From NCBI RefSeq assembly GCF_001522545.3, contig NC_031776.1, positions 21,843,511-21,907,510 of the forward strand: a DNA stretch of 64,000 bases, given 5' to 3'. The stretch is from Parus major (lineage: Eukaryota; Chordata; Aves; Passeriformes; Paridae). The notes beneath the pieces were generated by a model that ran no database searches, had not been told where the DNA came from, and saw nothing but the letters and a program-made list of their open reading frames with translations. Below are positions 36,419 to 47,774 of this stretch, in pieces; within the stretch, counting starts at the first letter, position 1, and every line of letters begins with the position of its first letter. The position numbers and the translations under genes are program-made.

Positions 36419-39400
36419 ATGCTGCGGCAGCGCTGCGGGCGGCTCCTGGCCCGGCTGGAGCAGGGGCTGCAGCTCCTGGAGCTCAGCGGCAGCGTGGAGG
36501 AAGGTGGGTGTGTGTAACCCTTCGGCCCGGGGCACACCGGCACTCTCGTGTCTGCCGCCGGCGTGGTCCGGGGGAGCTGGGGGCTGCCCCCCGTCCCGGC
36601 TGCCCACCCCCCGCTGTCCCCAGATTACATCCGGATCGCTCGCTGCTTTGAGGCGACGCGCCAGAGATGCTGCCGCCTGGAGCAGGACGGGCGTCGTGCC
36701 CGCGAGCAGCTGGCCCGTGTGGAGGCCGAGCGGGCAGCGCTGGAAGTGAAGCTCAAGCACGCCCGAAACCAGGTGGAGGTGGAGATGAAGAAGCGGCACC
36801 GGGCAGAGGCTGAGCTGGAGAAGCAGGTCAGGGGGCTGGCCGCACGGGTACCCTGTGGGGCCGGCTGCGAGGCTCTCAGCCTGCCCACCACCACCCTGTT
36901 TCACTCGCAGGAGCGCAAACTTCAGCTGGTGCTTGAGTTGCTGATGCAAGAGCCATGGGGCAACGAGGCACTGAGCAGGGAGCAGTGCTCTGTTCTCAGC
37001 GCCCTGGCTGGCCGGCGCCTTGGGGCAGCCTTGGCACCCGTCAGGAGGTGAGCAGGGGTGGCGGTCCTCACCACAGCCCCTCGGGCAGCCCTGGGGTCGG
37101 CTGTGCCCCTCTCCTCCTCATCACTGCTGGGTTTGAGGTGCTGGCTGTGCAAGGAGGTGCTTGGGCTCTGCAGAGGCATCAGCTGTGGGCTCCCAGGAGT
37201 AGCTACACAAGTAGGTGCTGGCTGAAGGGGGAATTGCTCCAGCTGAGCTCACTCTGCAGGTCATCTGCAGTGGATGAGTCGTGCCAGTCCCTCCTGTCCC
37301 ACTCGGATATCAGCTATGACCGCACTGAGGATGATGTGGTAAGAAGTGTTCAGCTGTGAGTCTCAGGATCCACCTCAGTAGTGAGGGGGTAGTTTTTCCC
37401 CACTTCTGCAGTGCCACAGCCCCTTTGTATATCCGTGGTTAGGGGTGGGCTGTTATCAGAGCTGGAGATGAATGTTGGGGATGCCCCTGGCCTGATGCAG
37501 CCCCAGACTCCCTGCTGCTTTTCAGGATGTTGACATGACGGTGGTGCGGACCCTGAAGCGCAAAGTTCCAGACAGGCAGGTATGAGGAAATGCTGGGATG
37601 TGGCAGTTTTGGGGGCTGGTGTTGAGGTGGTGTCTGTGCCCCTCTGTGGGTGAGGATCCCTCAACTCTGATCACACTCCTTCAATGTGCCCTTTGGGTCC
37701 CTCTGGCCACCCAGGTCTCGGTGTGCATCCCAGGCTGGGGTGCTAGCCCTGTGCCATGCAAGGTGAGGACACCCATATACTTCTCCACCCCAGCACAGGA
37801 GGCTTCAAGGAGTCTGGCAGGGAATTTAATTTATTGATGCTGGGCTGGGAGCATCGTCTCTCGGCAAAGCTCCCACGATCAATAGAAACTCCATTACGCT
37901 CCACCGTGGCCCAGCTGGGCTCCTCAATAATTCATTGCCATGTGCGGGCATCCTGCACCCCACTCTGCTTGCACCTCTGCATTGCAGGCCTGACCTGGCT
38001 TCCCCCAGCCCCAGGGCTGGCTTTGACCCGGTGGAGAAGCCTGGGTCCCCATGATCCCTGGTGTGGGGCAGGGAGTGCTGAGGAAGTAGGGCGAGATAGG
38101 GACTTTTTGTTGGGTTGAGGCCACTTGTCTTGGGTGCTCTGGGGTGTGGGGAAAAGTCGGGGAGGGGGGGTCTCTGCCGGCTCTTCATGCTATCTTCTGT
38201 TTCCAGCGTGTGTCCCTGGCACCTCAGGTTGGCCCTGTGGTGATGGCAAAGCGGCACCGTTCTTCTGTGGGATCCCATAACGTTGTGAGTAGAGACCCCA
38301 GTGTGCCCTGGGCAGGGACGGGGTGCATGGGCTTTCCCAGTGCCAGAAGGCAATGCTGCAGCCCTCAGTCCTGTGGATGCTGTGGGGACAGTGCTCAGCT
38401 GTCTCCTCTGGGTGCCTGTGTCCTTCAGGCTGTATCACCTTGTCCCAGTGGGGACAGCATCCCTGGCTGTGCTAGACCACTGCCCGGAAGCCTGCATCCC
38501 CTCTGTACCCAAGGTGGGAGCATCCCTGGTTGTGCAGGACCACAGGGATGGAGATTAGGTGGAACAGAGATCATGTGGGAGGTATTGGAGAACTGTGGAA
38601 CTGCAGTCACATATTTTATTGGTGTCCCACTTTGACAGGTGAGTGTCCTCTCTGTGTCTCCTCCTGCTGAGGTCCCAGGCCCTGCAGACAGCCTCCTGCC
38701 TGCTGTGCCTCGACGCCACTCTCGCCAGGGACACCGTGTCTCCACGTGTGCAGGTCACAGAAAGGGCTGAGAAAAGGGGTTGATGGGTGGTATGGGACCA
38801 TCCTGAAGGTGCTGGTGTCACAGAGGTGGGAGAGGATCTGTTGGGGGTTACTTGTCCTCACCATGGAGGTACTGGGGCCCTCTGGACATGCCAAATGCCA
38901 CTGTTTCATGCAGACACTCCCTGGGAGGTGAGTGGGAGGTGAGAAGCCTCCCCACATCCTACCTGATAGATTGAGTGGCTTGCCTTTCAGGTCTTCCTCC
39001 GCTGCCTCCTCCCTCTGCAGAGCTGACCACAGTGTGCGGCACCAGTGAAGATCTGGGCTGCCATGCTGTGGGGCAGGAGAGCCACACTGAGGGCAGCTCA
39101 GTGGGACAGCCAGCACCAGCCCACTTCCCCTCACCTCCACAGAATCTCCCACCAGTCCAGCACAAGTTCACCTCCAAAACGGTGCGTGACCCAGCATCTC
39201 TCTTCTTTGGGGAGGTGGGCAGGGGAGAGAGTTATGGGGTTGGGGGCAAGGCTGTCCTTCATTCCCCAGTCCCTTAGCTCTGCCTGCAAGGGGAACGCAT
39301 GGAGATGGTGGGACCTGGCTGGGAGAAGATTGAGCGGTACTGGGTATCTGCAAGAAGGGGGACCCCTGAATCCGGCTCCCCCTCTCCAGGTGATTCGCCC

Positions 39401-41023
39401 TGAGCCATGTCACGTCTGTGGTTCCCGCATCCGCTTTGGGAAGACTGCCATCAAGTGCTGCCAGTGCCAGCTGCTGCTACACACCAAGTGTCGGGAGCAG
39501 TGTCCCAGCCTCTGCGCACCCAGGCCTCACCACCACGCCTGGCCCCGTGAGGTGAGGGGGGCACAGCAGTGTCCCAGTGAGGCTTCAGGGATGCTGGGCC
39601 CCTGCCCACCCTGGCTGCAGGGCTGGGCGGTGGGCTCAGCACAGGTTGGCATTGTTCTCCCCAGGGTGTGCTGGCTGACTTCGCTCCCTCCACGCCACCC
39701 CTGGTGCCCACGCTGGTGGTGCAGTGTGTGACCGAGGTGGAGACACGAGGCTTGACAGAGGTAGGGGCCAGGATGGTGAAGGTGGCAATGCTGTGGTTCT
39801 CACAGGGCTGAGCCCCTTTCCCTGTGCCCCAGACAGGGCTGTACCGGGTGCCAGGCTCAGAGCAGCTGGTGCGGGAGTGGAAGCGGAAGCTGCTGCGGGC
39901 TGGGGGTGCTCTGCCTGCCCTCAGCAGCGTGGCTGACATCCATGTGGTGTGCGGGGTGCTCAAGGACTTTCTGCGGGGGCTCAAGGAACCACTGGTCACC
40001 TTCAGCCTCCACCCTGCCTTCCTGAGGGCTGCTGGTGAGCAGGGGGTGCTAAGGTGAGGGAGGGGAAAGGGGCTGCTTCTCCCCTAATGTGGCTCCTTGG
40101 CACTGCCACAGACATCCCTGATGATGCTGCCAGTGACACAGCCCTACGCCATGTGGTGAGCAAGCTGCCCCCAGCCAACAGGGATACCCTGGCCTTTCTC
40201 ATGCTGCACCTGCTCAAGTGAGTGGCTCATCCTGGCACAGGTCTGTCCCCATCTCCTGGTTCTCTGCCCCTTACCCAGGCTTTGTGCCCTAGAATGGGGA
40301 AGCTGTGGATGAGGAGCCCCTGGGCTGGGCAGCATGCTCATGCCCTCTGTCCTCCCTTGCAGGGTGTCACACAGCCCTGACTGTAAGATGGATGTGCTCA
40401 ACCTGTCCCGTGTGTTTGGCCCTACGCTGGTGGGACACAGCTCAGCCAACCCCACACCGCTTGTCATCATGGAGGACACTCCTCGGCAGTCCAAGGTAAG
40501 GGGTCCCTGAGGCGTGGGGTGTACCCTGGGCACTGCCAGTATCCCCATCCTACACCTCTCTCTGCCCAGGTGGTGGCACGTCTCCTTTCGCTGCCACCCA
40601 GCTTCTGGAGAGGCTTTGTGGAGACAGAGCAGGAGAACCTGGTGCCAGTGCCAACCCCGAGCCATGAATGTGGTGAGCACAGGAGCCCCAGCCCCCACCC
40701 ACCCTGGCCTTCAGCTCTTTTGAAGGGTCACGGTTGCCCACGGCTGGGTTGAGATAGCTGTCCCCAATCTGCCCTACAGAACCGTTCTTCCAGCCCATTG
40801 CCTCTCCGGAGCCCAAGCCAGGCCAGCTGAGCCCAGCTGGTACCTGCTGCCTCCCCAGCACCCTGCGGAGCTGCGTGGGCACCGCCACCCGGCCCCCGTG
40901 AGTGCTGTGGGGCGTGGGTGGGAGCCCAGGGGAGCTCGCTTTGTACCCCTGACTCATCTCTCCCCACGCAGGCAGGGGCCGGCCCCGAGGAAGGTGGGCC
41001 GGTTCTTCCCTTCTCCTGTGTAG
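36419..41023 (+). CDS. RACGAP1-like: RACGAP1-like Rho-family GTPase-activating protein (centralspindlin-type), complete
   Basis: Sixteen exons give 637 aa (human RACGAP1 632): 36419-36503, 36624-36826, 36911-37047, 37260-37338, 37526-37579, 38207-38284, 38639-38753, 38991-39181, 39390-39551, 39665-39760, 39833-40034, 40112-40217, 40363-40495, 40570-40672, 40780-40897, 40972-41023. Residues 29 to about 120 form a charged coiled coil including VKLKHARNQV, identical to RACGAP1, where this region binds the kinesin MKLP1. The C1 domain (308 to about 357) has all zinc ligands: H-x12-C-x2-C-x12-C-x2-C-x4-H-x2-C-x7-C. The RhoGAP domain (about 370-560) has the arginine finger GLYR (R405), LKDFLRGLKEPL and the conserved Asn in KMDVLNLSRVFGPTLV. 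The C-terminus GRFFPSPV resembles GNFFASPM of RACGAP1. All catalytic residues are present, so GAP activity and a cytokinesis role are inferred. Exon 7 has a weak GTCACA donor, making that junction the least certain. Confidence 0.9.
37815..37945. promoter_or_regulatory. AT-rich island in RACGAP1-like intron 5, candidate enhancer
   Basis: Within the 627-bp intron 37580-38206 is a stretch with ATTTAATTTATTGAT, CGATCAATAG and TCAATAATTCATTG motifs, unlike the GC-rich DNA on either side. Its texture matches the candidate regulatory islands around ASIC4. Conservation is not testable here. Confidence 0.35.
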
Positions 41024-41225
41024 CCTGCAGCAGTGGCTCCCTCGGGACATAGAGCTGGCACTGGAGGAGGAGCAAAGACTGCGGGACCAGGCAGCTGGCT
41101 GTGGGGTGACAGTGCCGAGCTCCAAGCTCTGCTCTGCTTCCGTGGGGATTGGAGAGCAGAGCAGGCTCTGTCCAGCTATGGTGGCAGGGACACTACCCTA
41201 GTGCTGTACTTTGAATCAGGTTTGT

Positions 41226-41231
41226 ATTAAA
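41226..41231 (+). terminator. RACGAP1-like poly(A) signal (ATTAAA)
   Basis: ATTAAA on the plus strand 203 bases after the TAG stop, followed by a T/G-rich stretch. It implies a 3' UTR of about 220 nt and cleavage near 41250. Confidence 0.6.
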
Positions 41232-41249
41232 TGTTTGCAGCAAAACGCA

Positions 41250-43030
41250 CCTGGCTGCGGCTGCTGTCTGTCCTGCCCTGCTGCTGCCAGGGGTTGGGGC
41301 TCACTGGAGCCTGGCTGGGCAGCAGACAAGGGCTGAGCAATGCTCTGCAGAACCTCAGCTTTGGGAGGGCAGGCAGAGCCCCGTCCCACCCAAACTGAAA
41401 CCCTATTCTTCTGTTCTGCAGCCCGGGATGTGGGAGGGCCCCTCTCTGAGCCCAGATGTTGGCCTCAAGTAATTGGAGCTGTTGCTGCTCAGGGCAGGAC
41501 AACCTTAAAGTGTTTCCAGACTTCCTGGCACCTCAGTGGAGGCCTCTTTAACTCCTTCCTCCCCTCCAGCCTGGGCAGTGCTAGAGGTGCACAAAGCCCA
41601 AGCAGGGCTGAGATGTTTTCCCTCTTTCCCTCCAAGAGGGGGAAGCAGGATCATGCTGTAATGGAGCAATGTCCCAGGAAGGGCTTGTCCGCCAGATAAC
41701 TCTGCAGAAGGGGCAACCAGCACAGAGGGAGTTTAGGGAAAAGAAACATTACACAACAGGGATAAGAACTGCCCCTGTGCCACATCAAGCAGCCAACAAA
41801 CCTTTGTCCCTACTAAAACCCAGACCAGATGGGACACATGAGAGAAAATGCATGTGCAGTCCTGTAAGTGAGGACTTTGGCTCAGTTTTCCTCAGTGCAG
41901 GAGTGTACACCAGAGGGCAAGGAAATTAACACATCCAAGGCAGAGGCAAAACTGACGGAGTTTAATGTGCTTAAAGCCAGGGAACAGCTAATCCCTGCCC
42001 AGGACCACAGAACTGGCACAGGAAGGCACAGGGCTGGGAGCAAGGATTTACTCCAAATCCATCGAACTGGGATGGTACTGGATGGATGGAGAATACCTAA
42101 TATAGCGCCTTGCTGAAAATGAGAGGCATGATGGGGCCCTTGGTGAAGTGCAGGGCTTTAGCACAGAGTTCAAACCAGGGAAGTAAAAGGATAAAGGGCA
42201 GCATTGGTTACTGTAGACAATCTATGACAGGCTAAGGAGGAAACTGCCTTCCATAGTCAGGTTTTTGGGGCAAAGTGAGGTGCTGAGTCTCCGACACTTG
42301 CACACACATAAGTTGATTGCTCTGGTGCCCAGTGGATGTGGCTGGTGACAGAGGGAAATATGCAGTGAGACCACCCCCCCAAGCCCCAGCCATGCTGGTG
42401 TAAAGGAGGCTGTTGGCCCACCAGGGTAGCAGGGGCTTGCTGCCCTCACTCTGAGCCCTGCCTAGGCAGCAGGCACAGGTCTCAACCTGACAGGAGCAGG
42501 CTTGGTAGGGCTGGCAGCTCTCCTGGCTTGCACTGAGCCCAGGGGACAAGTGGTACTGGAGCAAGGGCTGTTCTTGCAGCTCCCTCCAGGACCAGCAGGC
42601 TGCTAGTCCAACCCAGCCCACATGTGTGTGCCAGTGCCCTTAGGACAGCCTAGCACTGCTGTTTTCCCAGCAGTAGGCAAGAGCCCAGCTCAGGCTGTTG
42701 CAATCATGCTGAAATAAAGAGCCTCAATCTGCTTCTGTGGGGTAAGCTGCCTACACATGACAGGCACATTCAAAGCTCCCAGGTCTTGGAGGTGGGCCAA
42801 GACCTTCCAGGGAGTTGCAGACAGCAAATGGTGCAGGGAGAGCCTGGTGAGGAGTAGCAAGTTGGTGCTGGTAGTGCCCTTTGGTGGAGAAACACTCGAA
42901 GTTGGACCCAAGACACTGCAGGCAGCAAGTGTTCCCTGCATATGCACAAAGGCTGTTACCAGGGCCAAGTACTGTCCCCAAAGCCTTCACCCTGGCTCAG
43001 GGCTGGTCCCTGGGCTGCAAGAGAAGCAGC
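41250..43030. other. Intergenic region between convergent RACGAP1-like gene and GMPPA
   Basis: Tail-to-tail spacer. No exon-like open frame with recognisable residues was found on either strand. A plus-strand AATAAA at 42713-42718 has no assigned gene. Otherwise ordinary unique sequence. Confidence 0.5.
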
Positions 43031-43053
43031 ATGCAAGGCTGATGCTAATCAGC

Positions 43054-43059
43054 TTTAAT
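43054..43059 (-). terminator. GMPPA: GMPPA poly(A) signal (ATTAAA)
   Basis: ATTAAA on the minus strand about 165 bases after the GMPPA stop codon. It is the first poly(A)-like hexamer met and implies a short 3' UTR ending near 43035. Confidence 0.5.
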
Positions 43060-43222
43060 GTCTGTCTGGAGCAGTAGTCAGGCACTTGGCAGGGCTCTTG
43101 GCCGGGCTCTTGGCCTGCACCCACCCTCTGGGGGTGCTGAGGGCCTCCCAGGATGTGAAGTCTCAGTGCAGGCTCTTGTTGTGAGGCACAGCAGGGAGCA
43201 GGTGGCTGGTGCTGCCCGTGAC

Positions 43223-46200
43223 TCACAGGATAATCTGGTTTTTGTAGCTTCGACTCAGCTCCTTGTGAGGAAGGACAATGGAGTTGAGAATAACGACCTC
43301 AGCAGGAATGGTGACACTGCAGCCTGATGGGAGAATGCAGAGGACTTAGCTGGAGGGGAGAAGTTGCTTCAGTGAGCAGGGCCAGGGTGATTCCATACAG
43401 CAGTGACATACCCAGGATTGTGATGGATGGTGTGAGGCGCCCATCCCGGAAAAGGGTCTCACTGTCGATCTTGGCATAGGGATCGTTGGGGTTGGGGTCG
43501 CTGGGTGTTCCTTCCACCCGGGCCCAGCGCCCAATCGTGCTGTCCCAGCCCACAATGGTATTGAGGACACAGGTGTGGTCCTGGGGTGAAGGAGGTGGGA
43601 ATGCAGGGTGCTGCTGCCTCCCTGCAAGGGGTGGGGGTTGACACCTACTCCCTCAGGCAAATCCCACTTACATGGAGTGAGGCGCCGTGCAGGACAATGG
43701 ACTCTCGCACACGTACACCAGCTCCCACTGTCACACCCTCCCCAATGGAGACATTGGGGCCCAGCTGTGAGGACAGAGGGAGATGATGAGGACAAGGACA
43801 GTGATGCCCTGATGCCCTTGGCACCCCTGAGCACATCCCTGCCTCAGGGCCCCCCCAGCCTGCACTCACCACTGCAGTGCTGTCGATGGAGGCTGTCGGG
43901 TGGATGTACACGTTTCCTGCAACAGAAGGCAGTGGATTCAGGGGAGGCAACTCACACGAGCATTTGCCTCTAAGATAAGGGGAGGTCCCACTTGTGGGTC
44001 CCACTGCCTCCCTAGGCAGCCCCAAAAGCATTAGGGTGTCAGAATGGTACCTCGGATGACAGGGCCTCCAGGTTTGTTCTGGGCCAGTCTCTCTGGGTGG
44101 CTTTTGCTGTACTGGTTCAGGTAAAGGCGGCTGGCATAGATAGCAGAGCTGGAGGAGGAAAAGCAGATTGTTATTGTCACTCTGGTACTACCAGGGCAGA
44201 GGAGGATCCAAAATCAGCAGTGCCCACCCACCCCCAAGGCTCTGCCTGAGCACCCTCCACTCCCAGCCATGACACAGATCACTTGATTCTCCTGCTACAC
44301 CAACTCTAGCTCCAGCACTCACCCAGCTGACTTGATCTGGCTCCAGAAGCCATCAGTTTTGTAGACATAGAGTTTGCCACTCCCAGCCAGGGCTGTGAAA
44401 ACATCCTGCTCTAGCCGTATCACTTCTGCACGCTGCCAGCCATTGGAGCTTTCCTCTCTGCAAGCAAGAGACCTGTTAGACACCCACCCCAGTCATGGCC
44501 TCAGCTGAGGATGCCAGCAGACCTACCCTCCCCAGATTCAGGGACTCTGACAATTCCAGATTCCTACCTAGCCATGCACTTCTCCCCAAAAGTGGGGACA
44601 GCGCCAGCTGTCAGGCTAGGTTGGGACAGCCCCACTGAGCCCCAGAGCAGCAGAGAAACAGCCAAAATAAGCTCTGAGACAGAAACTGATGGTGCAAGAG
44701 CCCCACCTAGTCCAGGTGGGTGTATGATCCTGTCCCCAGTCCAGAGCCTGCACAGCTGGATTTTAGCTTGGGTGGTGGCAGAGATGTGAGGTGACAGGCT
44801 GGCTGGTGCAAAGAGCTGGAGAGGGGAGGAGAGCATTCCCAGCTGAAAGGTTTGCTCAGCCTCTTGTCCAGAGCTGAATGAGAATGGGGTGGGAACAGAG
44901 GAAGGGAGAGGAAAAGTCTCAAGCTGACCAGGAGCAGAGCAGAGGAAACAGCAGCCTGGAGAAGGGAGGGAAAGCATGCATTATTACTAGGATCAATCCA
45001 GCCCAGAGAGCAGCGAGTGCAGACACAGAGGGAGACTTACCCAAGGTAAGGACAGCTGGTGCAGGACCAGGAAACAAGTGAGTGATGGCAGAGGAGAAGA
45101 AAAGATAGAGAAAGAATGGAGGATGAGCGTGCTGCTGCAGCCCCAGGAAGCAGGGGGGTGGGAGGGACACAGAGCAGAGTGAGGCACTCACAGTGCTAAT
45201 TCCTGTTGGTTCCTCTGGAAGACCTCACCAATGTGCTGGAAGATGGCAGGTGTGAAGAGGTAGATGCCACAGTTAATGATCTCACTGACAAACGTGCTGG
45301 GCTTCTCCACATAGTGCTGAACCTGGAGGTGAGGGAAACGGCATGAATCCCAGGATGCAGCCCCTCCACCCAGGACTGCATCCTCTGTGGCACACTGGGA
45401 CCACAGACCCACACAGGAAACATAGCATTTGCTGCCTACACTGTGCTCGACTCCCCAAGGCCCTCCAGTACCTCCTGTGTGTCCGCATTTGCCACGATAC
45501 AGCCATAATTCAGTGCTTGTGTCCTGTTGGCCTAAGAAACAAGGACAGTGTTAGCAGTGGGGGAGCAGTAGGAGCAAGGAGGCAGAGCAGATGAAACACA
45601 GACCTCACAGTCTGGGACCCACCCACCACAGGAGCTGCTGGCTTCTAAGCCCACGGCAGAGCACTGCAGCTCTTCTGCTCCCCAGCACTGCCACTCACTG
45701 TGGTACCCAGAATGACAAAGCTGTGCACGTCCCCATGCTGCTGCCGAAACTCCAGCATCTCCTGTAAGGGAAACTCTGAGCACACATCTGCGTTGAGGAC
45801 AAAGAAGGCCTCAGCACCACCTGACAGGATCTGGTCTCGGAAGTGATAGATGCCACCACCCGTGCCCAGGGCTGCATACTCCTGAAGATACCTAGAAGAC
45901 AAGCAGGAAAAAGAGAGGACTTAGGAAAACAGGTGTCTAGTAGCACCAACTGGCAACAGGGCTGGGAAGAACTGGGGAGACAGAATCCTGCCTTTCAGTT
46001 ATGGGTTTCATGCAGGCATTGCACAGGAGGCTGTGATAGCTTAGAGCTGTTCTAGACAGGCATCTCTGGAGCAAGAACCATCCAGGGCAGGGGCCAAGGC
46101 AAAGGAAAGGTGGTGGGACTAATGGGGGAACTAGGCTGTGCCCTTCTACGGTGGGACAGAGCCCACCTGCCCAGTGTCAGAGCGCTGACGGGGGGCTGCC

Positions 46201-46672
46201 AGCCTGGGGCAGGCAGGTGAGGAGCTGAGCCAGGCTGTGCCACTCTGTGTGCCCCAGGGGTGAGAGAGCTCCTGCCCACCTGATGGGAACCTTGAACTCC
46301 TGCTGCGCCGATACCAGAAAGCGGCTGAGGGCCTCGTTGGGCTGGTAGAAACCCATCAGCAGGATCTCCTTCATGCCCGGCACCTGGGGAGGGGCGGAGG
46401 AAGGGATCAGAAAGGAATAGAATGGCACTTCTCCCTTGTCTCCACGGCCCCGGCCTCCCGTACCTTGGCGCAGGCCTCGATGTGGTGCTGCACCATGGGC
46501 ACGCCGGCCACGGGGAAGAGCGGCTTAGGCACCTCGAAGGACAGCGGCCGGAACCGGGTCCCTGTGGAGCAGAGCGGGGTCGGCGGGGTCCTGCGCCGGC
46601 AGGACACCCAGCGGGCCCGGCGCACTTACCCTTCTGCGGGCCCCCGATGAGGATGACGGCCTTGAGCGGCAT
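43223..46672 (-). CDS. GMPPA: GMPPA, mannose-1-phosphate guanylyltransferase regulatory subunit alpha
   Basis: Cytosolic partner of GMPPB. GMPPB makes GDP-mannose from mannose-1-phosphate and GTP for glycosylation; GMPPA senses GDP-mannose and restrains it. Twelve exons: 46672-46630, 46561-46464, 46383-46280, 45891-45699, 45531-45472, 45322-45192, 44457-44323, 44148-44051, 43916-43870, 43764-43672, 43580-43412, 43323-43223. They sum to 1,272 nt, so 423 aa against 420 in human. The nucleotidyltransferase N-terminus shows [14 protein letters not shown] (residues 9-22) with a two-residue insertion in the loop, the feature separating GMPPA from [14 protein letters not shown] and HYVEKPSTF mark the active-site fold, and hexapeptide beta-helix repeats start near residue 288 (NVYIHPTA, then [14 protein letters not shown]). 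The C-terminus NQIIL matches the family. ATG context has G at -3. Complete, with no defect seen. Confidence 0.97.
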
Positions 46673-46860
46673 CGCGGCTCAGCTCGGTCCGCTCCGTCGG
46701 TTCCGCACCCGAGCCCCGCAGCCCGGCCCGGCCCGGCCCGGCCCCGCCGCCACTTCCGCGCACGTGGCTGGGACACGTCAGCGCCGCGCGGGGCCCGCTG
46801 CCGCCCGCGCCCGCCCGCCGCCAGGGGGCGCCCGCGGGAGCCGTGAGGCCTCAGCGGCCT
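46673..46860 (-). promoter_or_regulatory. GMPPA: GMPPA CpG-island promoter
   Basis: Very CpG-dense stretch immediately upstream of the GMPPA ATG, with GGCCCGGCCCGG-type repeats and a CACGTG E-box at 46761-46766, and no TATA box close to the start. Typical of a housekeeping promoter. The CpG-rich core extends a little into exon 1. Confidence 0.6.
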
Positions 46861-46863
46861 GCG

Positions 46864-46938
46864 GGGTGAGGTGGCCAGGGCGGGGGTGAGGTGGCCAGGG
46901 CGGGGGTGAGGTGGCCAGGGCGGGGGTGAGGTGGTCAG
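46864..46938 (+). repeat. 20-bp tandem repeat, about 3.5 copies
   Basis: The unit GTGAGGTGGCCAGGGCGGGG repeats perfectly three times and then decays (GTGAGGTGGTCAGTGTGG). It lies at the upstream edge of the GMPPA CpG island. Confidence 0.9.
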
Positions 46939-47640
46939 TGTGGAGGTGCGATTGTCCATTCGGGTGTGCGGAAAGCGGCTGTGGCCGTGTGTGACTGCGC
47001 AGGGGAGTTGCTGTGGCTGTGTGTGTGCCCCAGCGCTCCGGTGCGCCGTGCGGGGACAGCATGGGCTCTGACACGCCCTTGGACACACGGGGGTGCGGCA
47101 GGCACAGGTCTGTAACCACGTGTGTGTGTGTGTCGGGAAGCGTGTGACTGCCCGCAGGCACCAGGCTGAACGCGTGTGCCCCTCCCTGCCCACAGCGGCG
47201 GGCACAGCACCGAGGGCTGGGGGGGCCGCGGGCTGAAACCGGAGCAGTCCCTGCCGGCACGGCCCGGCCTCATATGGGTAGCGGATATTTATAGCCAGGC
47301 ATCAGGTCCCTCACCGGCACCTGCCGTGCCCACAGCAGAAGCCCTGCCCTGCTGTCCCGCTGTCCCAGGCACCATCGGGCCCTTTGGCACTCCATATTTT
47401 CACTCCATGACGTGAGGGCCATGTGAGTCAGCCCCGTTGTGCTCGCCCCAGTGCTTCACAGCTTCTCTGACGTTTTCACCAGGTTTCCAGCATGGAAGCT
47501 CAGCCTCATATGGAATCCTTTCTGGACTCGGGTCCCTAGGTTTTGGGGCAAGGACTCTCCCGAGATACCAGAGGCTGCACTTCACACTTGCACAACCCCC
47601 TCCCAGCAAGGCACTGAAACTGGAGAGGCTGCTCAGGGTT

Positions 47641-47646
47641 TTTATT
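47641..47646 (-). terminator. SPEG: Probable SPEG 3' end poly(A) signal
   Basis: AATAAA on the minus strand, about 1.1 kb downstream of the SPEG stop codon, with no earlier consensus signal noticed in between. It gives a 3' UTR length similar to that of mammalian SPEG. GMPPA begins a further 970 bp downstream. Confidence 0.45.
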
Positions 47647-47764
47647 GCTGCTCTGGCATGTTGCTTGCTCCAAACCATGGGGACATTGGCAACTCCAGAG
47701 CCCGGCAGAGAGGAGGGGGACAGGATTGGGGACCGGAATGAGCATACGCCTTCTTCCCAAAGTC

Positions 47765-47774
47765 AATAAATAAA
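47765..47774 (+). terminator. Overlapping AATAAATAAA poly(A) signals, plus strand
   Basis: Two overlapping AATAAA hexamers on the plus strand, antisense to the presumed SPEG 3' UTR. No plus-strand coding gene was found upstream. They could end an unknown non-coding transcript starting at the GMPPA CpG promoter, or be chance. Confidence 0.25.

Noticed and set aside
35286..36543. Open frames of 169-328 codons on both strands over the RACGAP1-like CpG island
   Set aside because: Stop codons are rare in CpG-island DNA. The products are Arg/Pro/Gly/Ala-rich without domains, and the true exon 1 reads in another frame.
46525..47260. Minus-strand frames of 160-226 codons between SPEG and GMPPA
   Set aside because: They overlap the GMPPA promoter, exon 1 and a tandem repeat, and show no domain. 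GC-rich shadow frames.
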